Assembly (NCBI GenBank): GCA_030762935.1
Contig: CM060900.1
Coordinates: forward strand, 400,305,132-400,369,131
DNA: 64,000 nucleotides
From: Hymenopus coronatus
Taxonomy: Eukaryota > Arthropoda > Insecta > Mantodea > Hymenopodidae
Reading direction: 5' to 3'
Shown: in pieces, positions 1 to 11,359 of the stretch
Layout of the letters: every line of letters begins with the position of its first letter
Numbering within the stretch: position 1 is the first letter of the stretch
Translations under genes and position numbers: made by a program
The notes under the pieces: generated by a model
Seen by the model: only the letters and a program-made list of their open reading frames with translations
Database searches by the model: none
Told to the model about the DNA's origin: nothing

Positions 1-2204
1 AGCTTTCTACAACAGCTTACTTCATCACAATTGGGAAAGCATATCCCATTGCATTATTTATAGTTCCAGCTTTTTGCTAATGATAGCAAGGATGATGATG
101 ATGATGATGGTGATGGTGATGAGGAGGATGAGGATTACGCCCTGTGGCCATAATCACTGAACATTGTGGGTGTGGGTGGGTGGGTGGGTGTGTCGCTTGC
201 TTTGTAAGTCATAGGTGATTGTTGACATATCTTGTTATACATGCATCAGTGAAAACCTGTGCCACATTTTGACATCACAGCTGTAATATCTACCCCTGTG
301 CGAGTGGACACTTGTTCTTGTAGTAGCATAGTTGCAATATTGTAAATCAATAAGAATGCCTTCTTAACTCTTTAGGTTAAGCTTATTTGTACAATTGTAG
401 CCTTGAGAAATTTGATTACATTTCTAATGATAGAAACATGCTTTTTTGGATCATCAAATTTTCTGTGATGCTGTTGGAATGCATGACATATTAATGACAT
501 TTATTTTTTTTATTGGTACTGTTTGGTACTTCTCAGAGATGATTGGAGGACTTGTGTTCAGCAGGTAGAAATGTGTAATTCTAATACGTCTCATTACTCA
601 GTTGGATTATTGCGATTTGGTCTTTACATTGGATAAGGTGTGGATGAAGTCGTCATACATTATAGAGCCTACTGTTGGATCTCTGCATATAACAAATCCA
701 TCATTGGTTTTGTATCAGTCTCCTGAAGTGTGTAACTTCAACATAGTGTGGAGTGGTTGTGGTTGGATCCTGTATGGATAAACTTGTTTATTTTGCAGCA
801 GCATCCACCTCCTATTTCCCCATAGTATCTTGTAGGAATATGTCTACATAATAATGATGTGTTTGCCCAGATTAACCAGACCGACCGACCGACCAACCAA
901 CCGTCTGTCTGTCTGTCCGTCCGTCCTTCCATCCCTTCTTTCCCTTCCCTTTCCTTCCTTCCTTTCTTTCTTTCTTTCTTTTTATTTTCACTTTGCATTC
1001 TATCTGCTCATGTGCATCCTTTCACACTGCAAAAATAACATCTCTGCTGCTTGTATTCTGCTTCTTTCCTTTGTCTTTATTATCCAATTTTCACTTCCAC
1101 ACAGCAAAGGAGGAGCAGCCATTGTCTTATATAGTTTAAGTTTGTATGTTTTCTTGTTTTCTGGCCTAAAGTTCTTTTAATGGTCCCATATATTGCCTGG
1201 AATTTAGATATTTTAAGTTATAAGTTTGTTTTGTAATAACTGAGTCAGTTGAGATGTATCAGTGCGACATAGGAAAACTTAAAATTAAACCTTTCCAACT
1301 GTTAAAATGCAAGGGCAGAAAACCAAATAATTTCTCAGGATAGACCAGCACCTCAATTAGCAAATCTCTTAAGGAGAAATAAAAAAGGATTCAGCTGTTT
1401 TTTCAATACAAAGATATATGAAGCAGCTTTTTGGGATACAACTAACATAAATAAGCTTCTCAACCATATCATATCAAATGGCCTCCAAGAAGTGACATAA
1501 ATTATGCTATCTCCTCCTCACAATACCAAAAATGAACTCAAACACTTGTTTTCCAAATATAAACATATTATAACATATGCTCAAAGTATGATGATTGAAA
1601 ACTATTTTTATGGACTCACTGTCTTCCTCATTTAGAAAGAACTACTAAACCAATAAGAAGAAATTCTTCTTTGACTTTCTAAGACGTCATTGAGAATTTC
1701 ATGAAAAAGGAGTGGCGGATGGAGTCCACATAGGAACAAATAAATTGGTAAGTTCCAAAAACAGTGTTTTTTAGTTTAAAGCAGTCTTTCTAAGCATGTA
1801 GGTATTTAATATATAATAATAAAGTAGTATAATGACTTATGTGCAATGTCCTCGTTCATGTAGTGCATAGTCCTTTTCACTTGAACTCATGCTTTACCAC
1901 TGCTTGTTTCCTTCTGGAACCACATACAGAAACTATTTCTGTTTTCCAATTTCTTCCTTAAACAGTTTTGGTAAATTACCAGATTGGTGTTTACTTTTTT
2001 ATACTCATTTAGGTTCATATTCAGTGAAGAGTAATTTATTTCTCCTTGGCTGATTATCCAATTTTATATGTTTTGAGAATACATGGGGAACTTCAATTTT
2101 TAAATTCCTTGAGGTATCTGTTTATTCTAGGCAGATATTGTTCATCATTTAAATGGGGTTGAGCACAAGGAATCACATATCATAGCTAATAGTTAAATTA
2201 CTTA
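1..2204. other. Non-coding, microsatellite-bearing stretch
   Basis: No convincing gene is visible. The stretch holds simple repeats: GAT/GGT-type units near 90-125, GTGG units near 166-192, and a pyrimidine-rich run near 878-985 made of CCGA, CTGT, TTCC and TTTC units. Open frames across that run are low-complexity (Arg/Lys/Glu or Pro/Ser/Phe rich) and look like repeat artefacts. The rest is AT-rich with many stops in all frames. Confidence 0.6.
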
Positions 2205-3735
2205 CAGTGATTCCCATAAACATTCGTTTCTGTGATATTTGAATTCGCAGACCTTGCAAATTTACTTACAAACTTTAACTTCCATATCAAACAAACATTG
2301 ACCTTCTTTTGTTCATATTCTAAATAACTGAAAACCTTTACTGAATAAAGCATGTAATACATGAGCTCATAAACATTTGGTATTCCCTATAGTACTGCAT
2401 TTTGTATCCATCAGTACTTAGTTGGAAGCCCCTTTTGACGCAAAACAGCATTCAGTTGGTTTGGTATACTAGACATTAACTTTTGAGTGTAGTCGAAAGT
2501 AATGCTATTCCATTCTTCTACCAGTCTTCTCTTTAGTTCTGCTACTGAGGTAATTGGAGAAGTTCTTATCCTGTGGTCTAATTCGTCCCACAAATTTTCT
2601 ATGAGATTTAAATCTGATGACTGCGCTGGAGTTTGAATTACCTTGGGACAATTGTACAGCAGCTAAGAATGCACTTCATAGGTCGTGTGTTTGGGATCGT
2701 TAGTCTGGTAAAACTTGAATGTTTTCAATATCCCTAATGTCTCATAACTTTTCCACAAATAGTCTTTAAGCAACTGTAACTGTATTTATGTTTTTTTCAG
2801 AATACCTTCAATTAACACCAACTCTCCAGGTCCACTAGCAGAAATATTCCTCCAAACCATCACACCTCCTCCACCATGCTTCAAAGTTGGATATAGGTTT
2901 ATTTTTAGTAGTTCTTGATTAGGTATTTGCCACACCATAGTGCTCCCACCTGACCCAAAACTTTATAGGGACTTTCATCAGTGAAGGTAACATTTTGTCC
3001 TCGTCAATGTGCTCCTTAGCAAAGTTTAGGCTCCTTCTCATATTTACCTCACTAATGTATGGTTTCTTCCTGGCTACTCTTCCATTAAAGGCTTCTGTTT
3101 TTAGTGTCCTCCTAATTGTTTGTGGACTGATCTGCTTATTCACCTGTATGGCAATCTGTGGGGCAGTTAACTTTGGATTTATCTTTATTTTTCTAACTAT
3201 GGCACATTCTTCTGTGCTTACTAATTTTTTTGGCTGACCTTTGTCTTCATTTTTGTACCTCATAATGATGTCACCAACAGTACTCTTGGGAATTTGTAAC
3301 AGTTTTGCAATTTCTGTACACTTATGGCCTTTGGCATGATGAAATATGCAAAGTTGCCTTATTTCGAATGTTGTATTAGTTGCTCTTCAACCCATTTGAC
3401 TTTGCATTAGCATTCAACTCAAGCAATACACTACTACTTGGCTAAGCGACCTTTAGAATAACAGAATGCTCATATTTTGAATAACTAAGCCAACCATCAA
3501 GTGCAAGGGGGTTGAAACCAAATGATTAGAGTGGTGATATCTGTTGGTCTGGATGTAAATAAAACTTTTTTTTCCTAACATACAAATAGGAAAATTATTC
3601 TATATTAATCATAAACTAGAAATATATGCCTATTTTCAAAAAATAAATTACTAGAAAATATTGTGTAGATTTGATAGAAAAGAAGCTCAAAGATAATTAA
3701 TTCGACAGAATGGAATCATTATGGGAGTCATTGTG
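2205..3735 (-). mobile_element. Complete, inactive Tc1-like DNA transposon
   Basis: The ends are inverted copies of each other. The left end begins CAGTGATTCCCATAAACATT and the reversed right end begins CACAATGACTCCCATAATGA, and both are flanked by the TA dinucleotide that Tc1/mariner elements duplicate (2203-2204 and 3736-3737). Similarity between the termini continues inward; for example CCAAATG plus flanking bases occurs inverted near 2375 and near 3520, which suggests long inverted repeats of about 200 bp. The interior carries one broken transposase on the minus strand. The 1531-bp length is normal for Tc1 elements. An active partner would be needed for mobility. Confidence 0.9.
2411..3407 (-). 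pseudogene. Tc1-type DDE transposase, degenerate
   Basis: Read from an ATG at 3405-3407, the frame shows an N-terminal helix-turn-helix region (KCTEIAKLLQIPKSTVGDI), then a Tc1-like second DNA-binding region ending in GRVARKKPYIS. The catalytic domain follows in shifted frames: FTDESPYKVLG (first Asp), KHGGGGVMVW, then the second-Asp block reading QTNDPKHT, and SSDLNLIENLWDEL with the final Glu. The expected Asp before Asn in the second block is Thr here. Counting from that position to the Glu gives 34 intervening residues, the Tc1 spacing. There is an in-frame stop near the start (3389-3391), two more stops in the core and at least one frameshift, so it is not functional. Identification rests on family motifs read by eye. 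Confidence 0.9.
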
Positions 3736-4663
3736 TAAGTATATTTATTTTGTTATCATAAACATTTAATAGCAACATTATTTAGAGGGCTTAATCAATC
3801 TGTGATTTATTATCACTCATTCTGATCACCACTTAAATTTTTAAGTCGGTTAAAAAATTTACATACAATGTTTGCATTTATATGGCCAGTATGTTGTAGC
3901 TGTGTGAACATTGCATTCACACCACACTCTTTCTCTCATTACACTATCATCACCACCACCATGCCATTTTCCACCACTACTATCACCCCAACACCTCTGC
4001 CACCTTGGCCACGCCACATCCCTGTAGATGCCAGCACACCACCATCATCATCACCTCCACCACCTACCAACATTGTCGCACTGCCACCACCACTACAAAA
4101 GTGTCATTTAACAGCAAATGTATACTTTATAAGGTCTACAGTTTTTCTATAGTAAGTTTAGTGTGTCTGTAATGGTTTCTAAGTTACATAAAGTTTGGTA
4201 ACAAGAAGAGGAAACTTTCACAGAACATTTATATGTGTATGCATTTTTATATCATGGTTATATAGTTTTGAGTTTTAACCTAAATCACAAGAACCTCACA
4301 AAATTTTTTTTTCCTTTTTGTTTTCTTTCTTTTCTTTTTGAGAAAATAAATAATAATTTACATTTGACCTTGCCTAATACTATCTTCCTAATTCAAATAT
4401 GAAATTTGGCATTTACTTGAATTCTCGTTTTAGTTAAAATCTTTCGAAAACGCATACTTTTTCTTCTAAAAGCTTCTTGTTATTCAGGAGACATCAAAGC
4501 GTGTACTTTCAGTAGCATCTCTCTATTAAACATTTGGGTGGAATACAGACAGGAATGCAGAAATTGGCATAGGAATTAACAATGACAAACCGCTTCCGTA
4601 AATGTTCACGTTTTTTTGTTATATACGATATAACGCCTCGAACTTGGGGAACAATAATATTTA
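3736..4663. other. Intergenic, with CCA-rich low-complexity run
   Basis: No gene seen. Between about 3950 and 4095 the sequence is rich in CCA/CAC triplets, giving Pro/Thr/His-rich open frames that look like simple-sequence artefacts. The remainder is AT-rich. Confidence 0.6.
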
Positions 4664-4671
4664 CTTTAGGA
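4664..4671. repeat. Left 8-bp target site duplication of hAT element 1
   Basis: CTTTAGGA lies directly before the element and is repeated exactly at 7410-7417 directly after it. Eight base pairs is the duplication length characteristic of hAT transposons. Confidence 0.9.
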
Positions 4672-7409
4672 CAGGCGCAGCTCATCCTATGTGTTCATGG
4701 GTTCAATGAACCCCTTATAAAATTAAAATTCAAAGTAAACTTCTTCCCTTATAAGTCAGTAATAATATGTAAATAAAATATTACAATATAATTTTCTCAT
4801 TCCCTTTTAAATGAGAAGAAATCTTGTTAGATATTTACGCGGCGCGACGATGGAATGCCTAGTTTCGTGATGTGTTCAAACGCCTTATAGAACCCAAGTA
4901 AGCGTGAGTATGAGGGTGAGGGGAACTGAGATGGAAGCAGAAGGGAGCAAGAAATATATTTAGCAGTCGCTAAAATTTGTCTTAGCGACAACCCGAAACC
5001 CAAGCGATGACTCACGAAGTTATACGAGTGTCTTTTCCCTCTCACCCTCCTTTCGCGAGCTTGCATTGGCTGTCAACGCATATGAATTCAAAGCTTCATT
5101 ATTGACTTTATGCACAGTTTTCAGGCAAAGAAAATTATTTAATAAAAGGTGTGCTAAATTGAGTGTGTGTGAATGTGTGGTGGTGAATACTGCATTGACT
5201 TTACAAGGTAGCTAGGTAAATGAACATTGTAAAATGTCATTAGAAACTTACTTTTCTAACTTTAACTAAAAGACAAGTGTAAAATAAAACAGCAGACCAA
5301 ACCTCATCATGGCAAGGAATACTCACGCTCGTTAGTAGCCGAAATATACGAAAGAAATGCAGGCTTGCATGGGCGTAATATTACAAATAGAGTGTATTGT
5401 TTTAACCGCTTAAATTTTGCTAAAAGAAAAGAATGTAGCTGGACAAAACCTGGAATAGCGGATTTAGGACACTTGTGTCAGAAAATTAAGAGACAATGTC
5501 GGATCACAATTACATGTCAATTCTTGGATTGATCTTTCAGTATTGGGCAAAGACGACATAAGGGAACAACTCAACAGTGCTTTTCGTAGGAGCATAGAAT
5601 AGCACAACGAGCAAGTAAGAAAAACTAGATGTGTGCTGCCAAAAATTGACTACATCAAATTTTGCGGAGAGTTCGAGGTGGTTCTGGGAGCCCATTATTA
5701 AACGACGAATTTTAACAACCCTGGAGTATTTAGAGGGCTAATTAATTTCGCGTCAGCTCTGGATAATGTTGTTGAAGAACATTTTAAAATAGCCTCCGCC
5801 TTTGTGGGGACATTGAAGGCCATTCAAAATAAATTGTTGGACAGCATGCTATCTGTGAGTTGCGATATCATTCTCTCTGATACTTCTAATGCAGATTTTG
5901 TATCAATTGCAGCTGATGAGACGACGGACGTTTCATCTAAGTGTCAGCTCGTAATTGTTATAAGGTACGTTCTGCCGATGGAAACCCAGTGGAACGATTT
6001 TGGACTTTCTTATATCCTTCCAGACATGACGCAACTTCGTTAGCATCACATATTATGAATGTCCTTAAAGAAGTTGTAGGGAATAATAGCAACAAATTAA
6101 TTTCCGAAAGCTATGATGGGGCCAGTGTTTTTAGTGGACGTCATTCTGGTGTGCTGGCTCTCGTAAGGGACACTTATCCTTATGCTTATTTTGTACACTG
6201 TTATGCTCACCAATTAAATTTAATAATGTCCCAAGCAGCGAGTCAGAACAAAGAAGTCAGGATTTTCTTCGCAAATAGTACAGACATACCAAGTTTCTTC
6301 ACCATTCTCCGCAAAGAATTAAAATTCTTGACGAGATTGTTGGCAGACGACTTCTACGTGGTTCAACAAACAGATGAAACTAATTCTCGCACACTCTGCA
6401 CAGTGCACGAAAACATGGATACAATTATTGAATATCTGGAGAAAATTGAGGATGCAAGCCTCCATACTTCCACAATTAACCAGGCGCAGGGACTTCGACT
6501 GAAAATGCAGTTACCTTCTTTCAGTTTCTGGCTACACTTTTTGTTTAGAGCTATGCCACATGTTGAAATATTGTACAATGTACTACAAATGCAAACTGTA
6601 AATTCTGCTTCAATCGAGACTGCTGTAGCTTCTTTCATCAATGCAATAAATATAATAAGAGATAGCGTTGACATAATATCTGAAAAAGTGAAAACGCTCC
6701 AGGATTTAGCAAAGAAACCGGGTCCTGTCCCTGATTCTCGTCAGTCTAAAACTATCGCGGCAACGGAAGTCTGCGATGTAATAGTTAATCAAGCATCAGA
6801 TAGATTTCAGTTTACTGGGCATTTGAGAGCTGCAACGTTTGTTAGGATATGAACATTTCTGAAACTTAATAAAGTGTCTCCAGACGAAACCTTGGACTAT
6901 ATGAAAAACAGAACTTAGAACAACTTATGCCAAAGATCACTGCCGAAGTGTAAAGAGTGCAACTGATTTACTTGGGTTTATACTGGAAAATAATTTATGT
7001 GACTGCCTCGGCGAGGTTACCAAACTCCTTAAACTGATAATTACGATCACAATGTCATCAGTTGGAGCGGAAAGATGTTTTTCTTCGTCAAAAAATGATA
7101 AAAGCATTTCTAAGGAGTACGATGGATGAAGATAGACTGAATGCACTTGCAATACTGTCCATAGAAAAGGAGATAATCAACCAGCTAGTGGATTTTAATG
7201 AGAAGGTAATAATCCGTTTTGCTATCCAGAAACATAGAAGGATGGATTTTAAGTACAAACATTCCAACATCAGCACCACTTCAGTAGGCGGTACATATAA
7301 TGTGGGATAATGGCTATAAGGTAAGATATTTATATAATTTTAAATATTTTGTTGTTTTTAGTGCTAGTCTCTTTGAACCCCCAGTGTCATAACCCACGAG
7401 CCGCCACTG
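4672..7409 (+). mobile_element. Complete, inactive hAT transposon 1
   Basis: The 2738-bp element is bounded by the exact duplication CTTTAGGA. Its right terminus, read inward, starts CAGTGGCGGCTCGTGGGTTA; the left starts CAGGCGCAGCTCATCC. Both reach the shared string GGGTTCAA about 36 bp in, so the inverted repeats are diverged but recognisable. It contains a single broken transposase of the ZMYM1/DUF4371-type hAT group on the plus strand, with roughly 0.6 kb of non-coding sequence on its left. The right terminus closely resembles that of hAT element 2 (10494-13423). Confidence 0.92.
5310..7310 (+). pseudogene. hAT transposase (DUF4371 / hATC dimerisation type), degenerate
   Basis: An N-terminal zinc-finger-like region can be followed from about 5310 (SWTKPGIADLGHL-like around 5440). 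After shifts comes FKIASAFVGTLKAIQNKLLD and the block AADETTDVSSKCQLVI, whose first Asp fits the hAT catalytic position. The longest intact piece, 5941-6852, contains SYDGASVFSGRHSGV (second Asp), YFVHCYAHQLNLIMSQ and RIFFANSTDIPSFF. The C-terminal dimerisation region is split: SSVGAERCFSSSK in one frame, then TMDEDRLNALAILSIEKE and KHRRMDFKYKHSN from 7062. Several frameshifts and stops rule out activity. The three catalytic-type residues can still be located across frames. Confidence 0.9.
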
Positions 7410-7417
7410 CTTTAGGA
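7410..7417. repeat. Right 8-bp target site duplication of hAT element 1
   Basis: CTTTAGGA, identical to 4664-4671. Confidence 0.9.
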
Positions 7418-7756
7418 ACGGCTACAGTACGAACATAAACGTTTGCATTTCATCCCTTCTAAACGCGTAATCGTCAGCAGCAGAGCTATCTGCACGCAAG
7501 CTGACGAACTGCTGTATTAACAAACTAGTCCAGCAAGAGCACGGTTCTTTGGTTCTTCTCAGTGCTACGGGAAGCAGCGAGTGAAGCATGTTTCCACAGA
7601 GGAGAACTGTAGCAAGGTGCACGAGGAAGGCGTGTGGCTCTGTAAGATCTTTGCAGGTGGCGTGGAACTCGAAAGTTCAACACTCATTTGCCAGGTAAAT
7701 CATGCCTCTATATTGTATAATTCCTGTCTTGACAAATTATAGTATTATATATAACT
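7418..7756. other. Unassigned spacer
   Basis: About 340 bp between hAT 1 and the first R1 copy. GC content is somewhat higher at the start (7418-7690). I see no gene or recognisable repeat. Confidence 0.5.
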
Positions 7757-8672
7757 AAATACACACGTATTTAGTACTTGGAGCAGATATTGGATTCCAC
7801 CCAAAATTAATATCGAGAGTTCACCAGAAATACATATTTTGAGGACTCTGAATAAAAAGATTGTAGTAAAAGGTTAGCGAGCGCAGTGTGTGTATGTGTG
7901 TGCAGCATAATTAAAAAAAGTCTGATAAATACCAAACTTGGTATTTAAGTTCAGTACCTTCCCAAATGCAACTCGAAAGTTTGCAAGAAAATTCCCCAAC
8001 CCCAAACTACCCTTTCAAAACATGTTTTTCGAAGTTTTAGATTTTCGGAAAAATGATTACACGATTGTGATTAAAATACAATAGGCACATATTAAAGGCA
8101 TTCACATGCCCTACGTTTTAGTAGGTGTATCTCGAATTGTTTGAGAATAGTATGTGAAGTTCTCTTCATTCGGAAGGAATTTCATATAAACTTTTATAAA
8201 TGACATCCTTGGGGGTGTAACTTCTTCAAGGAGGAGAGTAATCCTTTAAAGAAGGAGAAGGTGAAATATAACTGATAAAGGTTAAGCGATCGACGAAAAC
8301 GTAGCACAAAAATGCAGAGCTCCTTAAAGCACATTTATTGCTAATGACTTAATGATATATCTGTCTCTGAGATATCCGTTACCAATGATTCGAATTAGTT
8401 AACATTTTGTCATTTAAAGTACTGTCGACATTCATTGTTTTGGCAATATATGGGAAGAACATGGAATTTTAAGTACAGCATATGGCGTCCAGTTCTTGAA
8501 CATTTTAGTATTTTCTTTGCATCTATAACGAAATGTGTAATGTAAGCTATTTCTGCACATATTTGTCCCGTTTAAAATGAAATATATAGAATAATAAACG
8601 TTCGTAAGAATAATTTGTATACCCACTAATACAGATAGATGGCAGAGAAAGTCGTGTGAATGTAGCACACAA
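7757..8672 (+). repeat. R1 repeat, copy 1
   Basis: This copy carries the ordered R1 landmarks: TTCCACCCAAAA and CACCAGAAATACAT near the 5' side, a TG-rich tract (7890-7905), the dyad at 7927-7946 (AAATACCAAACTTGGTATTT), AAATTCCCCAACCCCAAACT, and the 3' signature GAGAAAGTCGTGTGAATG near 8650. No long open frame is present. R1 is an uncharacterised dispersed repeat of about 1.1-1.3 kb, defined here by comparing copies in the window. Confidence 0.8.
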
Positions 8673-10153
8673 AATGTTCCCCAATATACTTACCACGTTT
8701 CCATGGGGAATTGAAATCGATTTGAGTACAATTACTGTATTAAATACTGCACGGAAATGCAGATTCAAATCATCTCTATACACTATGCACATAATACGTG
8801 TAGAGAAAGTAAAAATACATGCTGAATACACGCTGGTCTTGCAGGAGTGTACAGTATACTGTGTGACAAATTGCCTTGAATTACATTACACATTAATAGC
8901 ATGCTTCCGTGAAGCGAAATAGTTTCCATATTTTTATCAGTATTATGTTGTAAAAGGCGTTTGTCATCGACTTCCTTAAACGGTAGGAAAATTGTTTAAA
9001 ACCCTTAAAAGATACAAACAATAAAATAAAAATTAAATAAATAAAAAAACCTGGGAAAATTGTTTAATAGCCTAAAGAGGCTAATAGAAGATAGTAAAAA
9101 TCCAAAACTGCGTTTAAAAAAAGTTAAAATTCCGGGTCCCAGTAATAATCAAGAAGACTCATCGTTTAACAGTACATATATCCAAACGTGTTCACAGTAA
9201 ACGGTTCGAATCAGCTATATTAATCGTTTTTGAGTATCTGTACGTGTTACTATGTATAAACATGCTGAGATTAACACCGAAAATATAATTACTTCTTGCA
9301 ATATGAATGTCTTTGGAGTAGTAATAAAATATATACACGTGTATTTGTATTAAAAGTGGAGACCACGTAAATATCTGCAGATTCTGTGATAACACATTTG
9401 GTTTTTAACCCTTTCCGTAGCGTGGGTTATTTAAATAGTATCCTTGGCCTAGTAGGTTATTTAAATATTAAATATTTTATGCAGATGAAATAATATAACT
9501 TACAGGACTGATTATGCGAGTTTCCGCACATTACACTATAGTTTTGCTATTAACGAGACTTGCGAGTATTCGAGACGCTCGTTGGTCAAGCTCTCCCATT
9601 CCATCTATGCATTCAGCTGCATCTATTGGCTGCGAAAGGCGCGCTTAACGGCAGTGAGAAACGAGCGAGATTGAAAGCTGACTTGATGAGCTCTACTACA
9701 TGCTCTTTCAAACACGTCATCAATAGTAAGGCACACAATTGGGGTATTGCCTTATCTTTTCATTTACTTCATTTTATTGCATTGAAGCATTCTATACATA
9801 ATCCTGGTTCACAGTTAGTTTTCATGTACCAGAAACGTATGGTTCTTGTAGTTCGCAATTACCTACTTCCTTAGGATTCCAGATTAACAAACCATACAGA
9901 ATCGTTCTGTTGATACTGTATAACATATTTCACTAAGTATACCACCAAAAAATCACTTAAATAAGTACACCAACCTGTGTATTGAAACATTCTCTTTTCC
10001 TTGTTTTTGCTGCTATTCAAGAAACTACAACCAAATATCACACACGTATTGACCATTATACTGGTTTAAAACTTAGTCTAAATTTACTGTTTAATTGAAT
10101 ATTTAACACTACAAAATCTTATTTTTGTATGCACATTTAACCCACCCAAGACA
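8673..10153. other. Intergenic, no gene seen
   Basis: AT-rich sequence with short frames only. A less AT-rich patch at 9550-9720 has no recognisable coding content. Nothing else is supported. Confidence 0.5.
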
Positions 10154-10376
10154 GCCGGTCCCCATGGCCACGCTCGCTAAAGCGTCTCGCTTTGGTGCTT
10201 CGTGGGCAGGGGATCGTGGGTTCCAGTCCCGCCTGGGCATAGATGTTATATGTTTGTGCAATGTGAATATGTTTGTAAAAGAAACAGTAAAACCAGTAAA
10301 CCAGTAATCAGTAAAACCTACGGGGGGAAATGTAAATAGGGATACAGTACCGGAGTCCTGATCAGACTCCGTTACT

Positions 10377-10411
<35 letters not shown>
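10154..10411 (+). mobile_element. SINE-B, full copy with poly-A tail
   Basis: A tRNA-like head starts GCCGGTCCCCATGGCCACG and carries a B-box-like GGTTCCAGTCCC. A body with ATATGTTTGTGCAATGTG follows, and then a 3' part ending GACTCCGTTACTGTTT and about 30 A residues. Three more copies lie at 13587, 25018 and 52183 (reverse). Pol III-type internal boxes plus an A tail are the marks of a tRNA-derived SINE. A short possible target duplication (AAGAC) flanks it. Confidence 0.85.
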
Positions 10412-10413
<2 letters not shown>

Positions 10414-10485
10414 CGTGCTCATCTCAAAAGTGCAATGGCTAACTGAGGCGGCTGCGAAAATCCTTCTTCACCAACCACAATGTAT

Positions 10486-10493
10486 AAGTATAT
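10486..10493. repeat. Left 8-bp target site duplication of hAT element 2
   Basis: AAGTATAT directly precedes the terminus CAGTGGCGAATTC and is repeated exactly at 13424-13431. Confidence 0.93.
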
Positions 10494-11359
10494 CAGTGGC
10501 GAATTCTCCTATACACCGCATGCACCGCCGGTGTACAAAACCTGAGAAGATTCAAAACGGCTCTCAATAAACTTGCAAAATAATCAGAATTTTTGTATGT
10601 CATCATGCTAAATACGAAATAATCGCAAATTTGTGCGGTTAAATTGTGCGCGTACATCTATCTCACCGCAAGTTAAAATGATAACCAAGCTCCCAACATT
10701 CTTCGCTAGCCAGGCAAGAACAGCAATGCTGTGCGCGCACGTCTACTCAACCGCAAGTTGAAGCGATGGACACGCAGTCCCAATTCTCCGCTAGAGAGGC
10801 GAGGGGAAAGAAGTTGAGTTGCCAGCCATTAACTGTCGAAATGCACCACTAAATTTTGCGATTGACAATCGTTTTTGGTCTGTATTAGTATTTTGTTGCT
10901 TGTAAGCTTTTTGAAAATTACCGATGTAAATGTTACTGAAGCTAGTGGTCCTTGTGACTGTGCAGTAGAACACGTGTTAAAGACTGGATTTAGGAATTTC
11001 GAATTTTCTGAAAAAACTTAAAATAAAAAACAACGGCAGACCCACTCCCGAACTACCAGGTCTGATTGCAAAATGTCAAGACAGAAAACGAGAGTATAAC
11101 AGACATTTCTCGTTAGCAATTCTAGGTACAAATGATTAACTGGTTGCCCCAAATTAAACAAACTCTATTGTTGGCCATGTCTTCTTTTTAGTAACTTCAA
11201 AAGTAGTACCATATACTCGCAAGAAGGATTCGACAATATAGTTTATCTAACTGGTTCATTAAGTAAGCATGAAAAAAAAAACACATTTCGTGCATTCACT
11301 CTTTGTAATTTTGGCAACACACGAATAGAACTGCAGCCAAATGCTCAGAAATCATTACA

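Noticed and set aside
738..1180. Overlapping open frames on both strands over a pyrimidine-rich tract
   Set aside because: Composition follows the CTGT/TTCC microsatellite; no protein family or start context.
2995..3237. Plus-strand frame opposite the Tc1 transposase
   Set aside because: Shadow of the minus-strand transposase helix-turn-helix region.
3868..4152. Pro/Thr-rich frame
   Set aside because: CCA/CAC simple sequence; no conserved feature.
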